A stretch of DNA of 60,904 nucleotides from an uncultured Romboutsia sp. (GCA_937880075.1 CALFLM010000086.1:1-60904); one strand, 5' to 3'; positions 25,724 through 35,942 are shown, numbered from the stretch's first letter. Made by a program: numbers and translations. The notes: a model not told the origin generated them from the sequence alone.

Positions 25724-26341
25724 ATGATATATATAATACTAATTGCCATAATAACGTCATATATTTGTAACAATCAAATTTATAAAATTTGTGATGAACT
25801 AATAAAAACAAAATCAAATACAATAATAATTTATATCCTAATGATTTTATCAATGGTTCTAATTTATCAAAAGTACGGAATAACACAACAATCAATAAAA
25901 TATTTAGCGTTAATACCATTTATAATCATAATTTCAATAATAGACTATCATACAACATACATATATGATATAACAGTACTTAGTGGTATAATAATTCAAG
26001 GTGGAATATTTTTAATATCACCAGATGCTAAAACATACATAATAGCACTATTAATAGGAATTATAATACCATACATATTAGCTAAAATAACTAAAGGATT
26101 AGGTGAAGGGGACATAGGTCTTTATGGCTTATGTTGTTTTGCGTTAGGTAAAAATTATTCAATATATCTAATATTCTTATCCTTTATATTAGCATCAATA
26201 TACTGCGTGTATATACTTTTAACAAAAAGTGATAAAATAAGAAAAATACCATTTGCACCATTTATATCACTAGCAACAATTTTAATAATACTAACAAATT
26301 TTGATATACTTAACTTTTGGTTTAACATAATAAGTAATTAA
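25724..26341 (+). CDS. Short A24 prepilin peptidase-like membrane protein
   Basis: A 205-residue, highly hydrophobic protein with the two catalytic aspartate motifs of A24 peptidases: IIDYHTTYIYD (about 72-82) and GLGEGDIGLYG (about 125-135, GxGD). It lacks the N-terminal CxxC domain of full PilD, so it is a short-form peptidase that may cleave prepilin leaders without methylation. No SD is visible before ATG 25724 and an in-frame stop excludes an earlier start, so translation may be weak. It could be a second PilD or a backup for the broken gene at 24478. Confidence 0.8.
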   Translation: MIYIILIAIITSYICNNQIYKICDELIKTKSNTIIIYILMILSMVLIYQKYGITQQSIKYLALIPFIIIISIIDYHTTYIYDITVLSGIIIQGGIFLISPDAKTYIIALLIGIIIPYILAKITKGLGEGDIGLYGLCCFALGKNYSIYLIFLSFILASIYCVYILLTKSDKIRKIPFAPFISLATILIILTNFDILNFWFNIISN

Positions 26342-26352
26342 GGAGGAATACT

Positions 26353-26913
26353 ATGTACGTAGTAGTAGGTCTAGGTAACCCTGGAAAACAATATGAAAAT
26401 ACAAGACATAATGTAGGATTTAATGTTATAGATATTTTAGCGAAGGAATATGGCATATCTGTGACGAAAATAAAACACAAGGCACTAATAGGAGAAGGAA
26501 GAATAGGTTCGGAAAAAGTTCTTTTAGTTAAGCCACAAACATATATGAATTTAAGTGGTGAAACATTAATAGATATATATAAGTACTATAAAGTTGACTT
26601 GGACAATATAATAGTAATATATGATGATATAGACTTAGATGTTGGAAAATTAAGAATAAGAAAAAAGGGAAGTGCAGGAACTCATAATGGTATGAGATCT
26701 ATAGTAAAATGTTTAGGATCTGGAGACTTCCCAAGAGTAAGAGTTGGAGTTTCAAAGCCTATGAAAGGACAAGATTTAGCTGATTTTGTACTTTCTAGAT
26801 TTAGAAAAGAAGAACAAGCTGACTTAGAAATAGGTCTTGAAAAAGCTTATAAAGCAGTAGAAGCTATGATAAAGGAAAATGTAGACATTGCTATGAATAA
26901 ATATAATGGATAA
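26353..26913 (+). CDS. pth: Peptidyl-tRNA hydrolase
   Basis: A 186-residue Pth that frees tRNA from stalled peptidyl-tRNA. Seen: VVGLGNPGKQYENTRHNVGF (4-23) with the catalytic histidine, KPQTYMNLSGE, and YDDIDLDVGKLRIRKKGSAG, then HNGMRSI. SD AAGGAGG precedes the ATG. It directly precedes mfd, as in B. subtilis. Confidence 0.96.
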   Translation: MYVVVGLGNPGKQYENTRHNVGFNVIDILAKEYGISVTKIKHKALIGEGRIGSEKVLLVKPQTYMNLSGETLIDIYKYYKVDLDNIIVIYDDIDLDVGKLRIRKKGSAGTHNGMRSIVKCLGSGDFPRVRVGVSKPMKGQDLADFVLSRFRKEEQADLEIGLEKAYKAVEAMIKENVDIAMNKYNG

Positions 26914-26930
26914 TGAGAGGGGATTTTAAT

Positions 26931-29900
26931 ATGAATGACATATTTGTATACCCTTTGCAAAACTCAAAAGAATATAAAAATATAATAAATTGTATAAATA
27001 ATAATAAAGGCTCATTATTAATTAATGGCCTTTTAGCAGTACAAAAACCACATATAGTTTACTCTATGTATAGGGATTTAAATAGACAAACTATTTTTAT
27101 AACAAATAGTGATTTAGAAGCCAAAAAAGTTTATGATGATTTAAGTTTTTATATTAAAGATAAGGTAGAATATCTTGGATTCCAAGATATCTTATTTTAT
27201 AATTTGGATGCAAAGGACAGAAGTGAAGAAGCGAAAAGATTAAAAGTATTATTAAAGCTAGCTAATGGAGAAGATATAATTTTAGTAACCTCTATAGAAT
27301 CTATTATGAAAAAATACATACCAAAGGAAATACTATTAAAAAATATATACACTTACAAAGTCGGTGATGTATTAAAATTAGATAATCTAAGTGAAACCTT
27401 AGTAAACTTAGGTTATGAGAGAGTTTCAAAAATAGAGGGATTTGGTCAATTTAGCATAAGGGGTGGAATAATAGATATATTCTCTCTAGAATACAATAAT
27501 CCTATTCGTATGGAATTATTTGATGATGAAATAGATTCTATACGAACTTTTGATGTTTTCTCACAAAAATCTATAGAGAAAATAAATCAATTTTCTATAA
27601 CACCATCAAGAGAGTTTATATACCCTGAAAATGTAAAAGATGCTATAGATAAAATAAAAAAAGATACAGGAAAGAACACTAATGAGGATGTATTTTTAAA
27701 TATAGATAATATAAATAGTAAAACTTATTTCCAAGGTATAGAAAATTATATTGATTATTTATATCCTGATGAAAATAAAAGTATTTTTACTTACCTAAAA
27801 GAAAATGCTATAGTATTCTTTAGTGATATAAGCAAGACTAAAGAAAGATGTGAAAATTATTTAAATGAATTTAAAGAAAATTATAAATTAAACCTTGAAA
27901 GAGGTTTAGCTATAAAAAATCAAGCGAAACTATTATATACATATAGTGATATAGATTTTTTATCAGATGGCAGAAAGTTAGTATTAAATACACTTTTACC
28001 AAAGCCTATAAATGATTTTAATGTAAAGTCTATAGTAAATTTTGATTCTAGAGAAGTTCCAACGTTCAATGCGAAGGTAGATATTTTGGTAGAAGAATTA
28101 AATAGATTAAAATATAATGGATATAAAATAGTACTTGCTACTAACACATATGATAGAGCAAAAAAATTACACGCAGACTTATTAGATTTAGGTTTAGAAT
28201 CAACTATATCTAAAGATAGAAATGTGGAGATAAAGTCTTCTCAAATAGTGATTGTACCTGCTCGTATAACTAGTGGATTTGAGTATAAGTCAATAAAATT
28301 TGTAGTAATTACAGATAATGAAATGATAGGGGTTCACAAGAGAACTTCAACCTCTAAATCTAAGAATCATAAAAAAGGTAAGAAAATAGAGTCATTTTTA
28401 GATTTAAATATAGGTGATTATGTAGTCCATGAAAACAGTGGAATTGGTAGATATACTGGTATTGAACAAATAACTGTAAACAACATAAAAAAAGACTACA
28501 TGAAGTTAGTTTATCAAGGTGGAGATAATCTATATGTACCTATAGACCAAATGGATAAAGTACAAAAATATATTGGTGTAGAAGAAGATAAAGTTAAATT
28601 AAATAAACTAGGAACTAATGAATGGACAAAAGCTAAGGCTAAAGTAAAAAAAGAAATAGAGGATATGACTAAGGAGCTTATAGAGCTTTATGCTAAGCGT
28701 GAGAAAGTAAAAGGATATGAGTTCTCTAAAGATACTCCTTGGCAAGGCGAGTTTGAATCATTATTCCCACATCAAGAAACAGATGATCAATTAAGAGCAA
28801 TTGAAGAAACTAAAAAAGACATGGAATCAGATAAGGTAATGGATAGACTTATATGTGGAGACGTTGGATATGGTAAAACAGAAGTAGCTATAAGAGCAGT
28901 ATTTAAAGCTTGTATGGATCAAAAACAAGTAGCTGTATTAGTTCCAACAACTATATTAGCTCAACAACATTATAATACTTTTAAAGAAAGATTTGAAAAC
29001 TATCCAATAAGGGTTGAAGTATTAAGTAGATTTAAAACACCTAAACAGCAAAAACAAATTATAGAAGATGCTAAGAAAGGCTTGGTTGATGTTTTAATAG
29101 GAACTCATAGAATAATATCTAAAGATATAAATATGCCTAACTTAGGTTTAGTTGTAATAGATGAAGAGCAAAGATTTGGAGTAAAACATAAAGAGTCATT
29201 AAAGAAAATTAAGTCTACTGTAGATGTACTTACATTATCTGCAACACCTATACCAAGAACACTTCATATGTCGCTTAGTGGAATAAGAGATATGAGTGTT
29301 ATAGAAGAGCCACCACAAGAAAGGCATCCAGTAATTACTTATGTTACAGAAGCTAAGGAAAGTATAATTCAAGATGAAATAGAAAGAGAACTAGGTAGAG
29401 GTGGACAGGTATTCTTTGTATATAATAGAGTTGAACGTATTGAAGAAATGGCAAGTATGATTCAAAAATTAGTACCAGATGCAAAAGTTGCTATCGCTCA
29501 TGGTAGAATGACATCAAAAGACCTTGAAAATATAATATTAGGATTTTTAAATAAAGAATTTAATGTATTAGTATGTACGACTATTATAGAAACTGGTATG
29601 GATATATCAAATGCCAACACAATGATAATTTATGATGCAGATAAAATGGGTCTAGCTCAACTTTATCAATTAAGAGGTAGGGTTGGAAGAAGTACCAGAC
29701 AAGGTTATGCATACTTAATGTATGAAAAAGACAAGTCACTTAGTGAAATAGCAGAAAAGAGGTTAAAAGCTATAAGGGAGTTTACTGAGTTTGGGTCAGG
29801 TTTTAAAATAGCAATGAGAGACCTTGAAATAAGAGGTGCTGGAAATATACTAGGTTCACAACAACATGGTCATATGGCAGTAATTGGATATGATTTATAT

Positions 29901-30323
29901 GTAAAAATGTTAAATGAAGCAATAAAGAAAGTTAAAGGTGAAGTTGTTTCAGAAGATATAGATGTAGAAATAGATTTAAGTGTGAATGCTTATATACCAG
30001 ATAATTATATAACTGATGAGTTAATTAAGATAGAAATGTATAAAAAAATAGCATCTATAGAAAATAAAGAGGATATGTATGAAGTTCAAGAAGAATTAGA
30101 AGATAGATTCTCAGATATACCTAAATCTGTTGAGACTCTACTAAAAATAGCATACATAAAAACACTATGTAAAAAGTTAAAAATAGAAAAAATAAGACAA
30201 ATTAAGGATGAAATATTATTAACTCCTTTAACTAGATATAAAACAAAAGAAAAAATATGTTATAATATAGTTAATGAGTTAGAAGAATTATTAGAAAATA
30301 TGTGTAATTTAAAATCAAACTAA
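26931..30323 (+). CDS. mfd: Transcription-repair coupling factor Mfd
   Basis: A 1130-residue translocase that removes stalled RNA polymerase and recruits UvrA. Domains in order: UvrB-like region (about 1-330), RNA-polymerase-interacting CarD-like domain with DYVVHENSGIGRYTG (about 495), RecG-like helicase with Walker A GDVGYGKTE (about 643), DEEQRFGV, SATPIPRTLH, and QLRGRVGRS, then the C-terminal TRCF domain. ATG 26931 is 8 bases after GAGAGGGG. An in-frame ATG at 26913 overlaps the pth stop and would leave this SD inside the gene. Confidence 0.96.
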   Translation: MNDIFVYPLQNSKEYKNIINCINNNKGSLLINGLLAVQKPHIVYSMYRDLNRQTIFITNSDLEAKKVYDDLSFYIKDKVEYLGFQDILFYNLDAKDRSEEAKRLKVLLKLANGEDIILVTSIESIMKKYIPKEILLKNIYTYKVGDVLKLDNLSETLVNLGYERVSKIEGFGQFSIRGGIIDIFSLEYNNPIRMELFDDEIDSIRTFDVFSQKSIEKINQFSITPSREFIYPENVKDAIDKIKKDTGKNTNEDVFLNIDNINSKTYFQGIENYIDYLYPDENKSIFTYLKENAIVFFSDISKTKERCENYLNEFKENYKLNLERGLAIKNQAKLLYTYSDIDFLSDGRKLVLNTLLPKPINDFNVKSIVNFDSREVPTFNAKVDILVEELNRLKYNGYKIVLATNTYDRAKKLHADLLDLGLESTISKDRNVEIKSSQIVIVPARITSGFEYKSIKFVVITDNEMIGVHKRTSTSKSKNHKKGKKIESFLDLNIGDYVVHENSGIGRYTGIEQITVNNIKKDYMKLVYQGGDNLYVPIDQMDKVQKYIGVEEDKVKLNKLGTNEWTKAKAKVKKEIEDMTKELIELYAKREKVKGYEFSKDTPWQGEFESLFPHQETDDQLRAIEETKKDMESDKVMDRLICGDVGYGKTEVAIRAVFKACMDQKQVAVLVPTTILAQQHYNTFKERFENYPIRVEVLSRFKTPKQQKQIIEDAKKGLVDVLIGTHRIISKDINMPNLGLVVIDEEQRFGVKHKESLKKIKSTVDVLTLSATPIPRTLHMSLSGIRDMSVIEEPPQERHPVITYVTEAKESIIQDEIERELGRGGQVFFVYNRVERIEEMASMIQKLVPDAKVAIAHGRMTSKDLENIILGFLNKEFNVLVCTTIIETGMDISNANTMIIYDADKMGLAQLYQLRGRVGRSTRQGYAYLMYEKDKSLSEIAEKRLKAIREFTEFGSGFKIAMRDLEIRGAGNILGSQQHGHMAVIGYDLYVKMLNEAIKKVKGEVVSEDIDVEIDLSVNAYIPDNYITDELIKIEMYKKIASIENKEDMYEVQEELEDRFSDIPKSVETLLKIAYIKTLCKKLKIEKIRQIKDEILLTPLTRYKTKEKICYNIVNELEELLENMCNLKSN

Positions 30324-30345
30324 AAATAAGAAAGGGTGTTTAAAT

Positions 30346-31350
30346 TTGAATAAAATAATAGCATTAACTTTATCATCTTTATTGTGCATATCAGCAGTAG
30401 GTTGTAGTAGTAAAGTAAATGACACTGATATTGTAGCGACAGTAAATGGAAGTAAAATAACATCAAAGCAATTTGAATCAACATTAGCTTTATACAAGGA
30501 ATCTTTAGAATCGATGTATGGAAGTACTATATGGGATACTGAAGTTGAAGATGGAGTAAAGTATAAAGATAAATTTAAAGATATAATGCTGGATCAAATG
30601 ATAGATATAGAAGCAGTATGCGAACAAGCTAGAAAAGATAAATTAGTTCCATCAAAAGAAGAAGTAGATAAAGCTTTCGAGGAATTAAAGAAAAATATAG
30701 ATGAAGATGAAGAGTATAAAAAGAAATTAGAAGGTTTAGGTATAGATGATGCATATCTTAGATCGCAACAAGAACAAGATTTAATAATGCAAAAGTATAA
30801 AGAAAATTTTGATAAAAACCTTAAAATATCAGATGAAGAAATGAAAAAATATTATGAAGAGAATAAGAAAGATTATTATAAAGATGAAGTAAAAGCATCT
30901 CATATACTTATATCTACTGTAGATGAAAATGGGAAGAAACTTTCTGAAGCTAAGAAAAAAGAAGCTAAAAAGAAAGCAGAAGAAGTACTTAAAAAAGCTA
31001 AAAGCGGAGTAGAATTTTCAGAACTTGCAAAAGAATACTCTGATGATACAGGATCTGCATCTCAAGGCGGAGATTTAGGATATTTTACAAAAGGAAAAAT
31101 GGTTAAACCATTTGAAGAAGCAGCATTTAACTTAAAAGTAGGAGAAATATCTGACATAGTAGAATCTCAATTTGGATATCATATAATAAAAGTTTATGAT
31201 AAAGTAGATGAACAGCTTCCATTTGATGAAGTTAAAGATGAGATAAAAACTACTTTAACAGAAAATAAATATATAGCAAGTATAGAAGAAATATCAAAAA
31301 AAGCTAAAGTAGAAAAAAATGAATCTGTAATAAAGAAAGTTAAATTTTAA
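30346..31350 (+). CDS. prsA: Parvulin-type peptidyl-prolyl isomerase, PrsA-like foldase lipoprotein
   Basis: A 334-residue exported foldase. TTG start after AAGGGTG. The signal peptide (IIALTLSSLLCISAVGC) ends in a loosely conserved lipobox, AVGC, with lipidation expected at C20. An N-terminal SurA-like helical region is followed by a parvulin domain (about 180-285) with VKASHILIST, SQGGDLGYFTKGKMV and FGYHIIKVYD. PrsA folds secreted proteins at the outer membrane face. The order mfd-prsA-spoVT is usual in clostridia. Confidence 0.9.
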   Translation: MNKIIALTLSSLLCISAVGCSSKVNDTDIVATVNGSKITSKQFESTLALYKESLESMYGSTIWDTEVEDGVKYKDKFKDIMLDQMIDIEAVCEQARKDKLVPSKEEVDKAFEELKKNIDEDEEYKKKLEGLGIDDAYLRSQQEQDLIMQKYKENFDKNLKISDEEMKKYYEENKKDYYKDEVKASHILISTVDENGKKLSEAKKKEAKKKAEEVLKKAKSGVEFSELAKEYSDDTGSASQGGDLGYFTKGKMVKPFEEAAFNLKVGEISDIVESQFGYHIIKVYDKVDEQLPFDEVKDEIKTTLTENKYIASIEEISKKAKVEKNESVIKKVKF

Positions 31351-31354
31351 TTTT

Positions 31355-31388
31355 AAAAAGCTATGTATAGTAATACATAGCTTTTTTT
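31355..31388 (+). terminator. Terminator after prsA
   Basis: AGCTATGTAT (31359-31368) pairs with ATACATAGCT (31373-31382) around AGTA, with flanking A and T runs. Confidence 0.9.
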
Positions 31389-31450
31389 GCATATTTTTCT
31401 TAGCGATGGTAAAAATAAGGTTAAAGTTACTAACTGGAGGGATAATTAAA

Positions 31451-31990
31451 ATGAGAGCAACTGGAATAGTTAGAAGAATAGATGACCTTGGAAGAGTTGT
31501 TATTCCTAAAGAGATAAGAAAAACTTTACGTATAAGAGAAGGAGATCCTTTAGAAATATTTACAGCTAAAGATGGTGAGGTAATCTTAAAGAAATATTCA
31601 CCTATAGGTGAATTAAATGAATTTTCTCAAGAATATGCAGAAACTTTAGGTGAAACATTAGGATGTGGAGTAGTAGTTACTGACTTAGATTCAATAATAG
31701 CAGTTTCTAAGCTTCCTAAAAAAGACTATAAAGAAAAGAGCATAAGTAATGATTTAGAACAACTAATAGAAAACAGAGAATCAAAAGCATTTAAAGATAG
31801 TAAATTAGTCCAGCTACATAAGGATGATGCTATGGAGTATACACATCAAATAATTATGCCTATAGTAAGTTCATCAGGAGATTGTATAGGATCTATAATT
31901 TTAGTCTCAAAAGAGTCAGAAATGCTATCTGAATCTGATGAAAAAATACTTAAAATAGCGGCTAATTTCTTAGGTAAACAAGTTCAATAA
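31451..31990 (+). CDS. spoVT: Stage V sporulation transcription factor SpoVT
   Basis: A 179-residue regulator: an AbrB-type swapped-hairpin DNA-binding domain (MRATGIVRRIDDLGRVVIPK, then EIRKTLRIREGDPLEIF) and a C-terminal GAF-like domain. In Bacillus it tunes sigma-G-dependent forespore genes. ATG 31451 follows CTGGAGGG and gives the family N-terminus; an in-frame GTG-like start at 31406 is rejected. A good sigma-G promoter could not be assigned by eye. Confidence 0.95.
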   Translation: MRATGIVRRIDDLGRVVIPKEIRKTLRIREGDPLEIFTAKDGEVILKKYSPIGELNEFSQEYAETLGETLGCGVVVTDLDSIIAVSKLPKKDYKEKSISNDLEQLIENRESKAFKDSKLVQLHKDDAMEYTHQIIMPIVSSSGDCIGSIILVSKESEMLSESDEKILKIAANFLGKQVQ

Positions 31991-31995
31991 AACGT

Positions 31996-32022
31996 AAAAA
32001 AGACCCTTATAGGGTTTTTTTT
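31996..32022 (+). terminator. Terminator after spoVT
   Basis: ACCCT (32003-32007) pairs with AGGGT (32011-32015), extended by A-run with T-run pairing, then an 8-base T tract. Confidence 0.75.
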
Positions 32023-32085
32023 ATATATTAAGGGATTATAAGTTATCTGGTTTGTGGATAAATTATAATCCCAACTGCTAATGAT

Positions 32086-32156
32086 TTGAGCAATGGATAT
32101 ATCCGAAGCGGTAGCAAGGATATATCGTTGGCGACATGAGCAAAGCTAATTTTTTT
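32086..32156 (+). repeat. Dispersed intergenic repeat, copy B (spoVT-yabM)
   Basis: The clearest copy: left arm 32091-32104, right arm 32118-32130 (13 bp plus one bulged G), loop GAAGCGGTAGCAA. The 3' module ATGAGCAAAGC...AATTTTTTT ends the element. It sits in a 396-base gap that otherwise holds the spoVT terminator and a lone perfect DnaA-type box, TGTGGATAA, at 32053-32061. A fragment like the 3' module (ATGAGTGAAGCGAATTTT) also occurs near 4564-4580. Confidence 0.7.
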
Positions 32157-32386
32157 ATTTATGATAAAGTTTAATTAAAGTATATTTACAACTTTTGATT
32201 CACAATAATATATTTAGAAAACTAAAAAATCTTATTTTAAAAATAGGTAATAAAATATAATTCAAACAATATTATAAAAGTAAAACTTATTTATATTGTT
32301 TTTGGGATTTTTGGTAATATGTTGAATGTCATATTGAATATATGATATATTAAAGTTTGTTATATAAATAATTTGGAGGGAAAGTT

Positions 32387-34000
32387 ATGGGTAGTGTTAA
32401 AACAAAAGACTCATTTTTAAAAGGAGCTTTTATACTTGGAATGGCAGGTATTTTAGTTAAAATAATGGGTGCATTTTTCAGAATACCACTAGGAAACCTT
32501 ATAGGGGCTGAAGGTATGGCTTATTATCAAGCTGCGTACCCAGTTTATACTTTATTTCTAACTTTAGCTACAGCAGGGTTCCCTACTGCACTTGCTAAGT
32601 TAGTTTCAGAAAAAAATGCAATAGGAGATCACAAAGGATCTCATAAGATATTTAAAGTATCGTATACAGTGTTATTTATGACTGGAATAATAGCATTTTT
32701 AATATTCTTCTTTGGAGCAGATTACATAGTAAATGATTTAATGAAGAACCCAGGTGCAAAAAGTGCAATGCTAGCAATAGCTCCAGCTCTTATATTTGTT
32801 CCACTTATGTCTTCATATAGAGGATATTTCCAAGGGCAAAGAGATATGAATAAGATTGCTATATCTCAAATAGTAGAGCAATTTTTTAGAGTTATTTTAG
32901 GTATTAGTTTAGCATATTTTTTAATGCAAAAATCAGGGCCAAAAATGGGAGCAGCAGGTGCCATAATGGGTGCAACTATAGGTGCAGTAGCTTCTATATC
33001 ATATTTAATATTTGTTTATTTTAGAGGTAGTAAACAACGTAAAATAGATATAAAAAATAGTAAACATTTTAAAGATGAAAGTGTTGGAAGAATACTTAAG
33101 AAACTTTTAGTTGTTGCAATACCTATAACAATAGGTGCATCTGTAATGCCATTAGTAAATATGATAGATAACGTAATAGTTATAGATAGACTTATGGTTG
33201 CAGGATATACACATACACAAGCTTTAAAAATGTTTGGTCAGTTAACGGGTATGGCGATGTCTATAGTAAACTTACCATCTGTTATAACAGTTGCTATGAG
33301 TATGAGTCTAGTGCCAACTATATCAGAAGCTTTTGCTTTAGGAAATAAAGTTAAAGCTAGAAAAGACACAAAAAGTGCAATAAAAGTAACTTTACTTATA
33401 GTTTTACCATGCGCATTTGGTATGGCTTCACTTGCAGCACCTATAATGCAATTATTATTTCCAAAAGAACCAACAAGTGTAGGAACTATACTTTTATTTC
33501 TTACGCCTTGTGTAGTATTCTTAGGATTAATACAATCTATGAACGGTATACTTCAAGGTATGGGTAAACCTATGATACCTGTTATTGCTTTAGTTATAGG
33601 TATGGTATTTAAAGTTTGTATAAGTTATACATTAACTGCAATACCATCAATAAATGTATTAGGTTCTGCCATAGGTACAGTATCTGCATATTTTATAGCT
33701 GTTTTAATAGAACTGTCTTATATAAAGAAAATTATGAGAGTAAGGTTCCCAGTTAAAGAATTTGTTATAAGACCATTAATAACAGTTACAACTATGTTTA
33801 TAACAGTTAAATTAAGTTATGCTTTTATAGCAGGATTAATTGGTGGAAAAATAGCAACTTTAATATCTATAGCTATAGGTGGAATAGTATATGGATTAGT
33901 TTTAATAAGTATAGGTGGAATCAAAAAAGAAGAGATACTTACTATGCCTAAAGGAAATAAAATCTATAGAGTGCTTAGAAAATTAAAACTTATGAAGTAA
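32387..34000 (+). CDS. Polysaccharide/lipid flippase of the MurJ/SpoVB (YabM) family
   Basis: A 537-residue protein of the MOP exporter superfamily with about 14 hydrophobic segments. Seen: FLKGAFILGMAGILVKIMGAF (residues 8-28), RIPLGNLIGAEGMAYYQ, and SYRGYFQGQRDM, all common to SpoVB/YtgP/MurJ-like flippases. Its place between spoVT and mazG matches B. subtilis yabM. It probably moves lipid-linked cell-wall or cortex precursors; the precise substrate is not clear. SD TGGAGGG fits. Confidence 0.88.
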   Translation: MGSVKTKDSFLKGAFILGMAGILVKIMGAFFRIPLGNLIGAEGMAYYQAAYPVYTLFLTLATAGFPTALAKLVSEKNAIGDHKGSHKIFKVSYTVLFMTGIIAFLIFFFGADYIVNDLMKNPGAKSAMLAIAPALIFVPLMSSYRGYFQGQRDMNKIAISQIVEQFFRVILGISLAYFLMQKSGPKMGAAGAIMGATIGAVASISYLIFVYFRGSKQRKIDIKNSKHFKDESVGRILKKLLVVAIPITIGASVMPLVNMIDNVIVIDRLMVAGYTHTQALKMFGQLTGMAMSIVNLPSVITVAMSMSLVPTISEAFALGNKVKARKDTKSAIKVTLLIVLPCAFGMASLAAPIMQLLFPKEPTSVGTILLFLTPCVVFLGLIQSMNGILQGMGKPMIPVIALVIGMVFKVCISYTLTAIPSINVLGSAIGTVSAYFIAVLIELSYIKKIMRVRFPVKEFVIRPLITVTTMFITVKLSYAFIAGLIGGKIATLISIAIGGIVYGLVLISIGGIKKEEILTMPKGNKIYRVLRKLKLMK

Positions 34001-34018
34001 TAAATAGAATATATATAC

Positions 34019-34059
34019 AAATAAAGGAAATACTTATAAATAGCTAATTTCCTTTATTT
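34019..34059 (+). terminator. Terminator after the flippase gene
   Basis: A perfect 13-bp stem, AAATAAAGGAAAT (34019-34031) with ATTTCCTTTATTT (34047-34059). Confidence 0.8.
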
Positions 34060-34107
34060 ATTTAAAAAAATGAATTTATAATAAGAAAACAAAAGAGGAG
34101 TGACAAA

Positions 34108-35562
34108 ATGTCTAAAATAAGTATTGTAGGACTTGGGCCAGGAGAATATTCTCTTATAAGCCAAGGTGCATTAGATGCTCTACATTCAAGTTGTAGAATA
34201 TATCTAAGAACAGAAAAGCACCCAATTGTAAATAAACTTAAAGAAACTATAAAATACACTTCTCTAGATCATTTTTATGATAGTGAAGAAAATTTTGAGG
34301 ACGTTTATTATAAAATTTCTAAACATATTGTGGAACTAGCTAAAGAAGGTGATTTGGTTTACGCAGTTCCAGGACATCCTAGGGTAGCAGAGAAAACAGT
34401 AGGAATAATAGAATCTATGGCCAAAGAAAACAATATAGAGGTTGAGACAATAGCTTCTATGAGCTTTGTAGATGCAATGTTTAACTATTTAGCAGTAGAT
34501 CCAGCGGAAGGATTTAAATTAATAGATGCATTTGAAATAGAAAATTCATATATAGATACAAATACTAATATGATTATAACTCAAATATATGACCAGTTTA
34601 TAGCATCGAATATAAAATTAAAGCTTATGGAATATTATGATTATGATCAAGAAGTATGTATAGTAAATGGCGCAGGTGTTAAGAATTTAGAGAGTAAGAA
34701 ATATGTACCTCTGTATGAATTGGATAGAAGTGAAAATTTATTTAATTATTTAACTAGTTTATATATACCAAAAAGTTCTAAAAAGATGTATAATACAGTA
34801 TATGATTTAGAAACTATAATGAATACTTTAAGAGGTGAAAATGGATGTGATTGGGATAAAAAACAAACACATGAATCTCTAAAGAAGTATGTTATAGAAG
34901 AAGCATATGAGCTTTGTCAAGCTATTGATAATGATGATATCGATGAAATGATAGAAGAGCTTGGGGATATCCTTCTACAGGTAGTATTCCACTGTCAAAT
35001 AGGAAAAGAGGAAGGCTATTTTGACCTAAAGGAAGTAGTAAATGGAATTTGTACAAAACTTATTAATAGACATCCGCATGTTTTCAATAATATTGATTTA
35101 GATATGACTCAATTTGAGAAAACTTGGGAAGAATTAAAAAGAGATGAAAAAGGTGAAACTAGTATAACTTCTGGCTTAAAAAGGATTCCAAGTTATTTAC
35201 CCGCACTTATAAAAGCTGAAAAAATTCAATATAAAGCAGCACTTATAGGGTTTGATTGGGAAGATATAAAAGATGTATTTGAAAAAATTGATGAAGAATA
35301 CAAAGAACTACTTGACGAATGTAAACAAGGAAATATAAAATACATAAAGGAAGAACTAGGAGATTTATTGTTCTCAATAGTAAATTTAGCTAGATTCTTG
35401 CATATAGATTCAGAAGAGGCATTGAACCTTACAAATCAAAAATTCATAAATAGATTTGAATTTATGGAAGAAAATGCGTCTAAACTACATAAAAAATTAG
35501 AAGATTTGACGCTTGATCAAATGGAAGAACTTTGGCAAAGTGCTAAGGAAAGCAAATTTTAA
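34108..35562 (+). CDS. mazG: MazG nucleotide pyrophosphohydrolase fused to a tetrapyrrole-methylase-like domain (YabN)
   Basis: A 484-residue fusion: an N-terminal SAM-dependent tetrapyrrole-methylase-fold domain (ISIVGLGPGEYSLIS; VPGHPRVAE near 90-98) and two MazG domains. The first MazG has RGENGCDWDKKQTHESLKKY and EEAYELCQAI...EELGDILLQVVFH. The second has EEYKELLDE and EELGDLLFSIVNL. MazG hydrolyses NTPs to NMP and PPi, including damaged nucleotides. The fusion is typical of YabN in Firmicutes; what the N-terminal domain does is unknown. Confidence 0.93.
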   Translation: MSKISIVGLGPGEYSLISQGALDALHSSCRIYLRTEKHPIVNKLKETIKYTSLDHFYDSEENFEDVYYKISKHIVELAKEGDLVYAVPGHPRVAEKTVGIIESMAKENNIEVETIASMSFVDAMFNYLAVDPAEGFKLIDAFEIENSYIDTNTNMIITQIYDQFIASNIKLKLMEYYDYDQEVCIVNGAGVKNLESKKYVPLYELDRSENLFNYLTSLYIPKSSKKMYNTVYDLETIMNTLRGENGCDWDKKQTHESLKKYVIEEAYELCQAIDNDDIDEMIEELGDILLQVVFHCQIGKEEGYFDLKEVVNGICTKLINRHPHVFNNIDLDMTQFEKTWEELKRDEKGETSITSGLKRIPSYLPALIKAEKIQYKAALIGFDWEDIKDVFEKIDEEYKELLDECKQGNIKYIKEELGDLLFSIVNLARFLHIDSEEALNLTNQKFINRFEFMEENASKLHKKLEDLTLDQMEELWQSAKESKF

Positions 35563-35652
35563 AAATTAAAAGGAAATTTGTCAAAAATCTAGAATTTATA
35601 GTTATAAAAATTATGATTCTATATTATAAATATTTTAGGAGGTATAACCGTC

Positions 35653-35931
35653 GTGAATAAAGCAGAATTAGTATCAAAGATGGCAGAAAAAAGTGAATTA
35701 ACTAAGAAGGAAGCAGAGGCTGCATTAAATGCATTTATGAAATCTGTTGAAGAAGCATTAGTAGAAGGAGATAAAGTTCAATTAGTTGGATTTGGAACAT
35801 TCGAAACTAGAGAAAGAGCTGCTAGACAAGGAAGAAACCCTAGAAATCCTGAAGAAGTTATAGAAATACCAGCTTCTAAAGCGCCAGTTTTCAAAGCAGG
35901 AAAAGGGTTAAAAGATATAATAAACGGATAA
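35653..35931 (+). CDS. hup: DNA-binding protein HU
   Basis: A 92-residue HU/IHF family protein: MNKAELVSKMAEKSELTKKE at the start and GFGTFETRERAARQGRNPRN (about 46-65), the DNA-binding arm. It starts at GTG 35653, 9 bases after AGGAGGT. Found at the same spot (after mazG) in many Firmicutes. A terminator follows. Confidence 0.96.
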   Translation: MNKAELVSKMAEKSELTKKEAEAALNAFMKSVEEALVEGDKVQLVGFGTFETRERAARQGRNPRNPEEVIEIPASKAPVFKAGKGLKDIING

Positions 35932-35942
35932 TTAAAATGATT

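Noticed and set aside
31380..31450. Sigma-G promoter of spoVT
   Set aside because: GCATA is present but no acceptable -10 at the right distance could be found.
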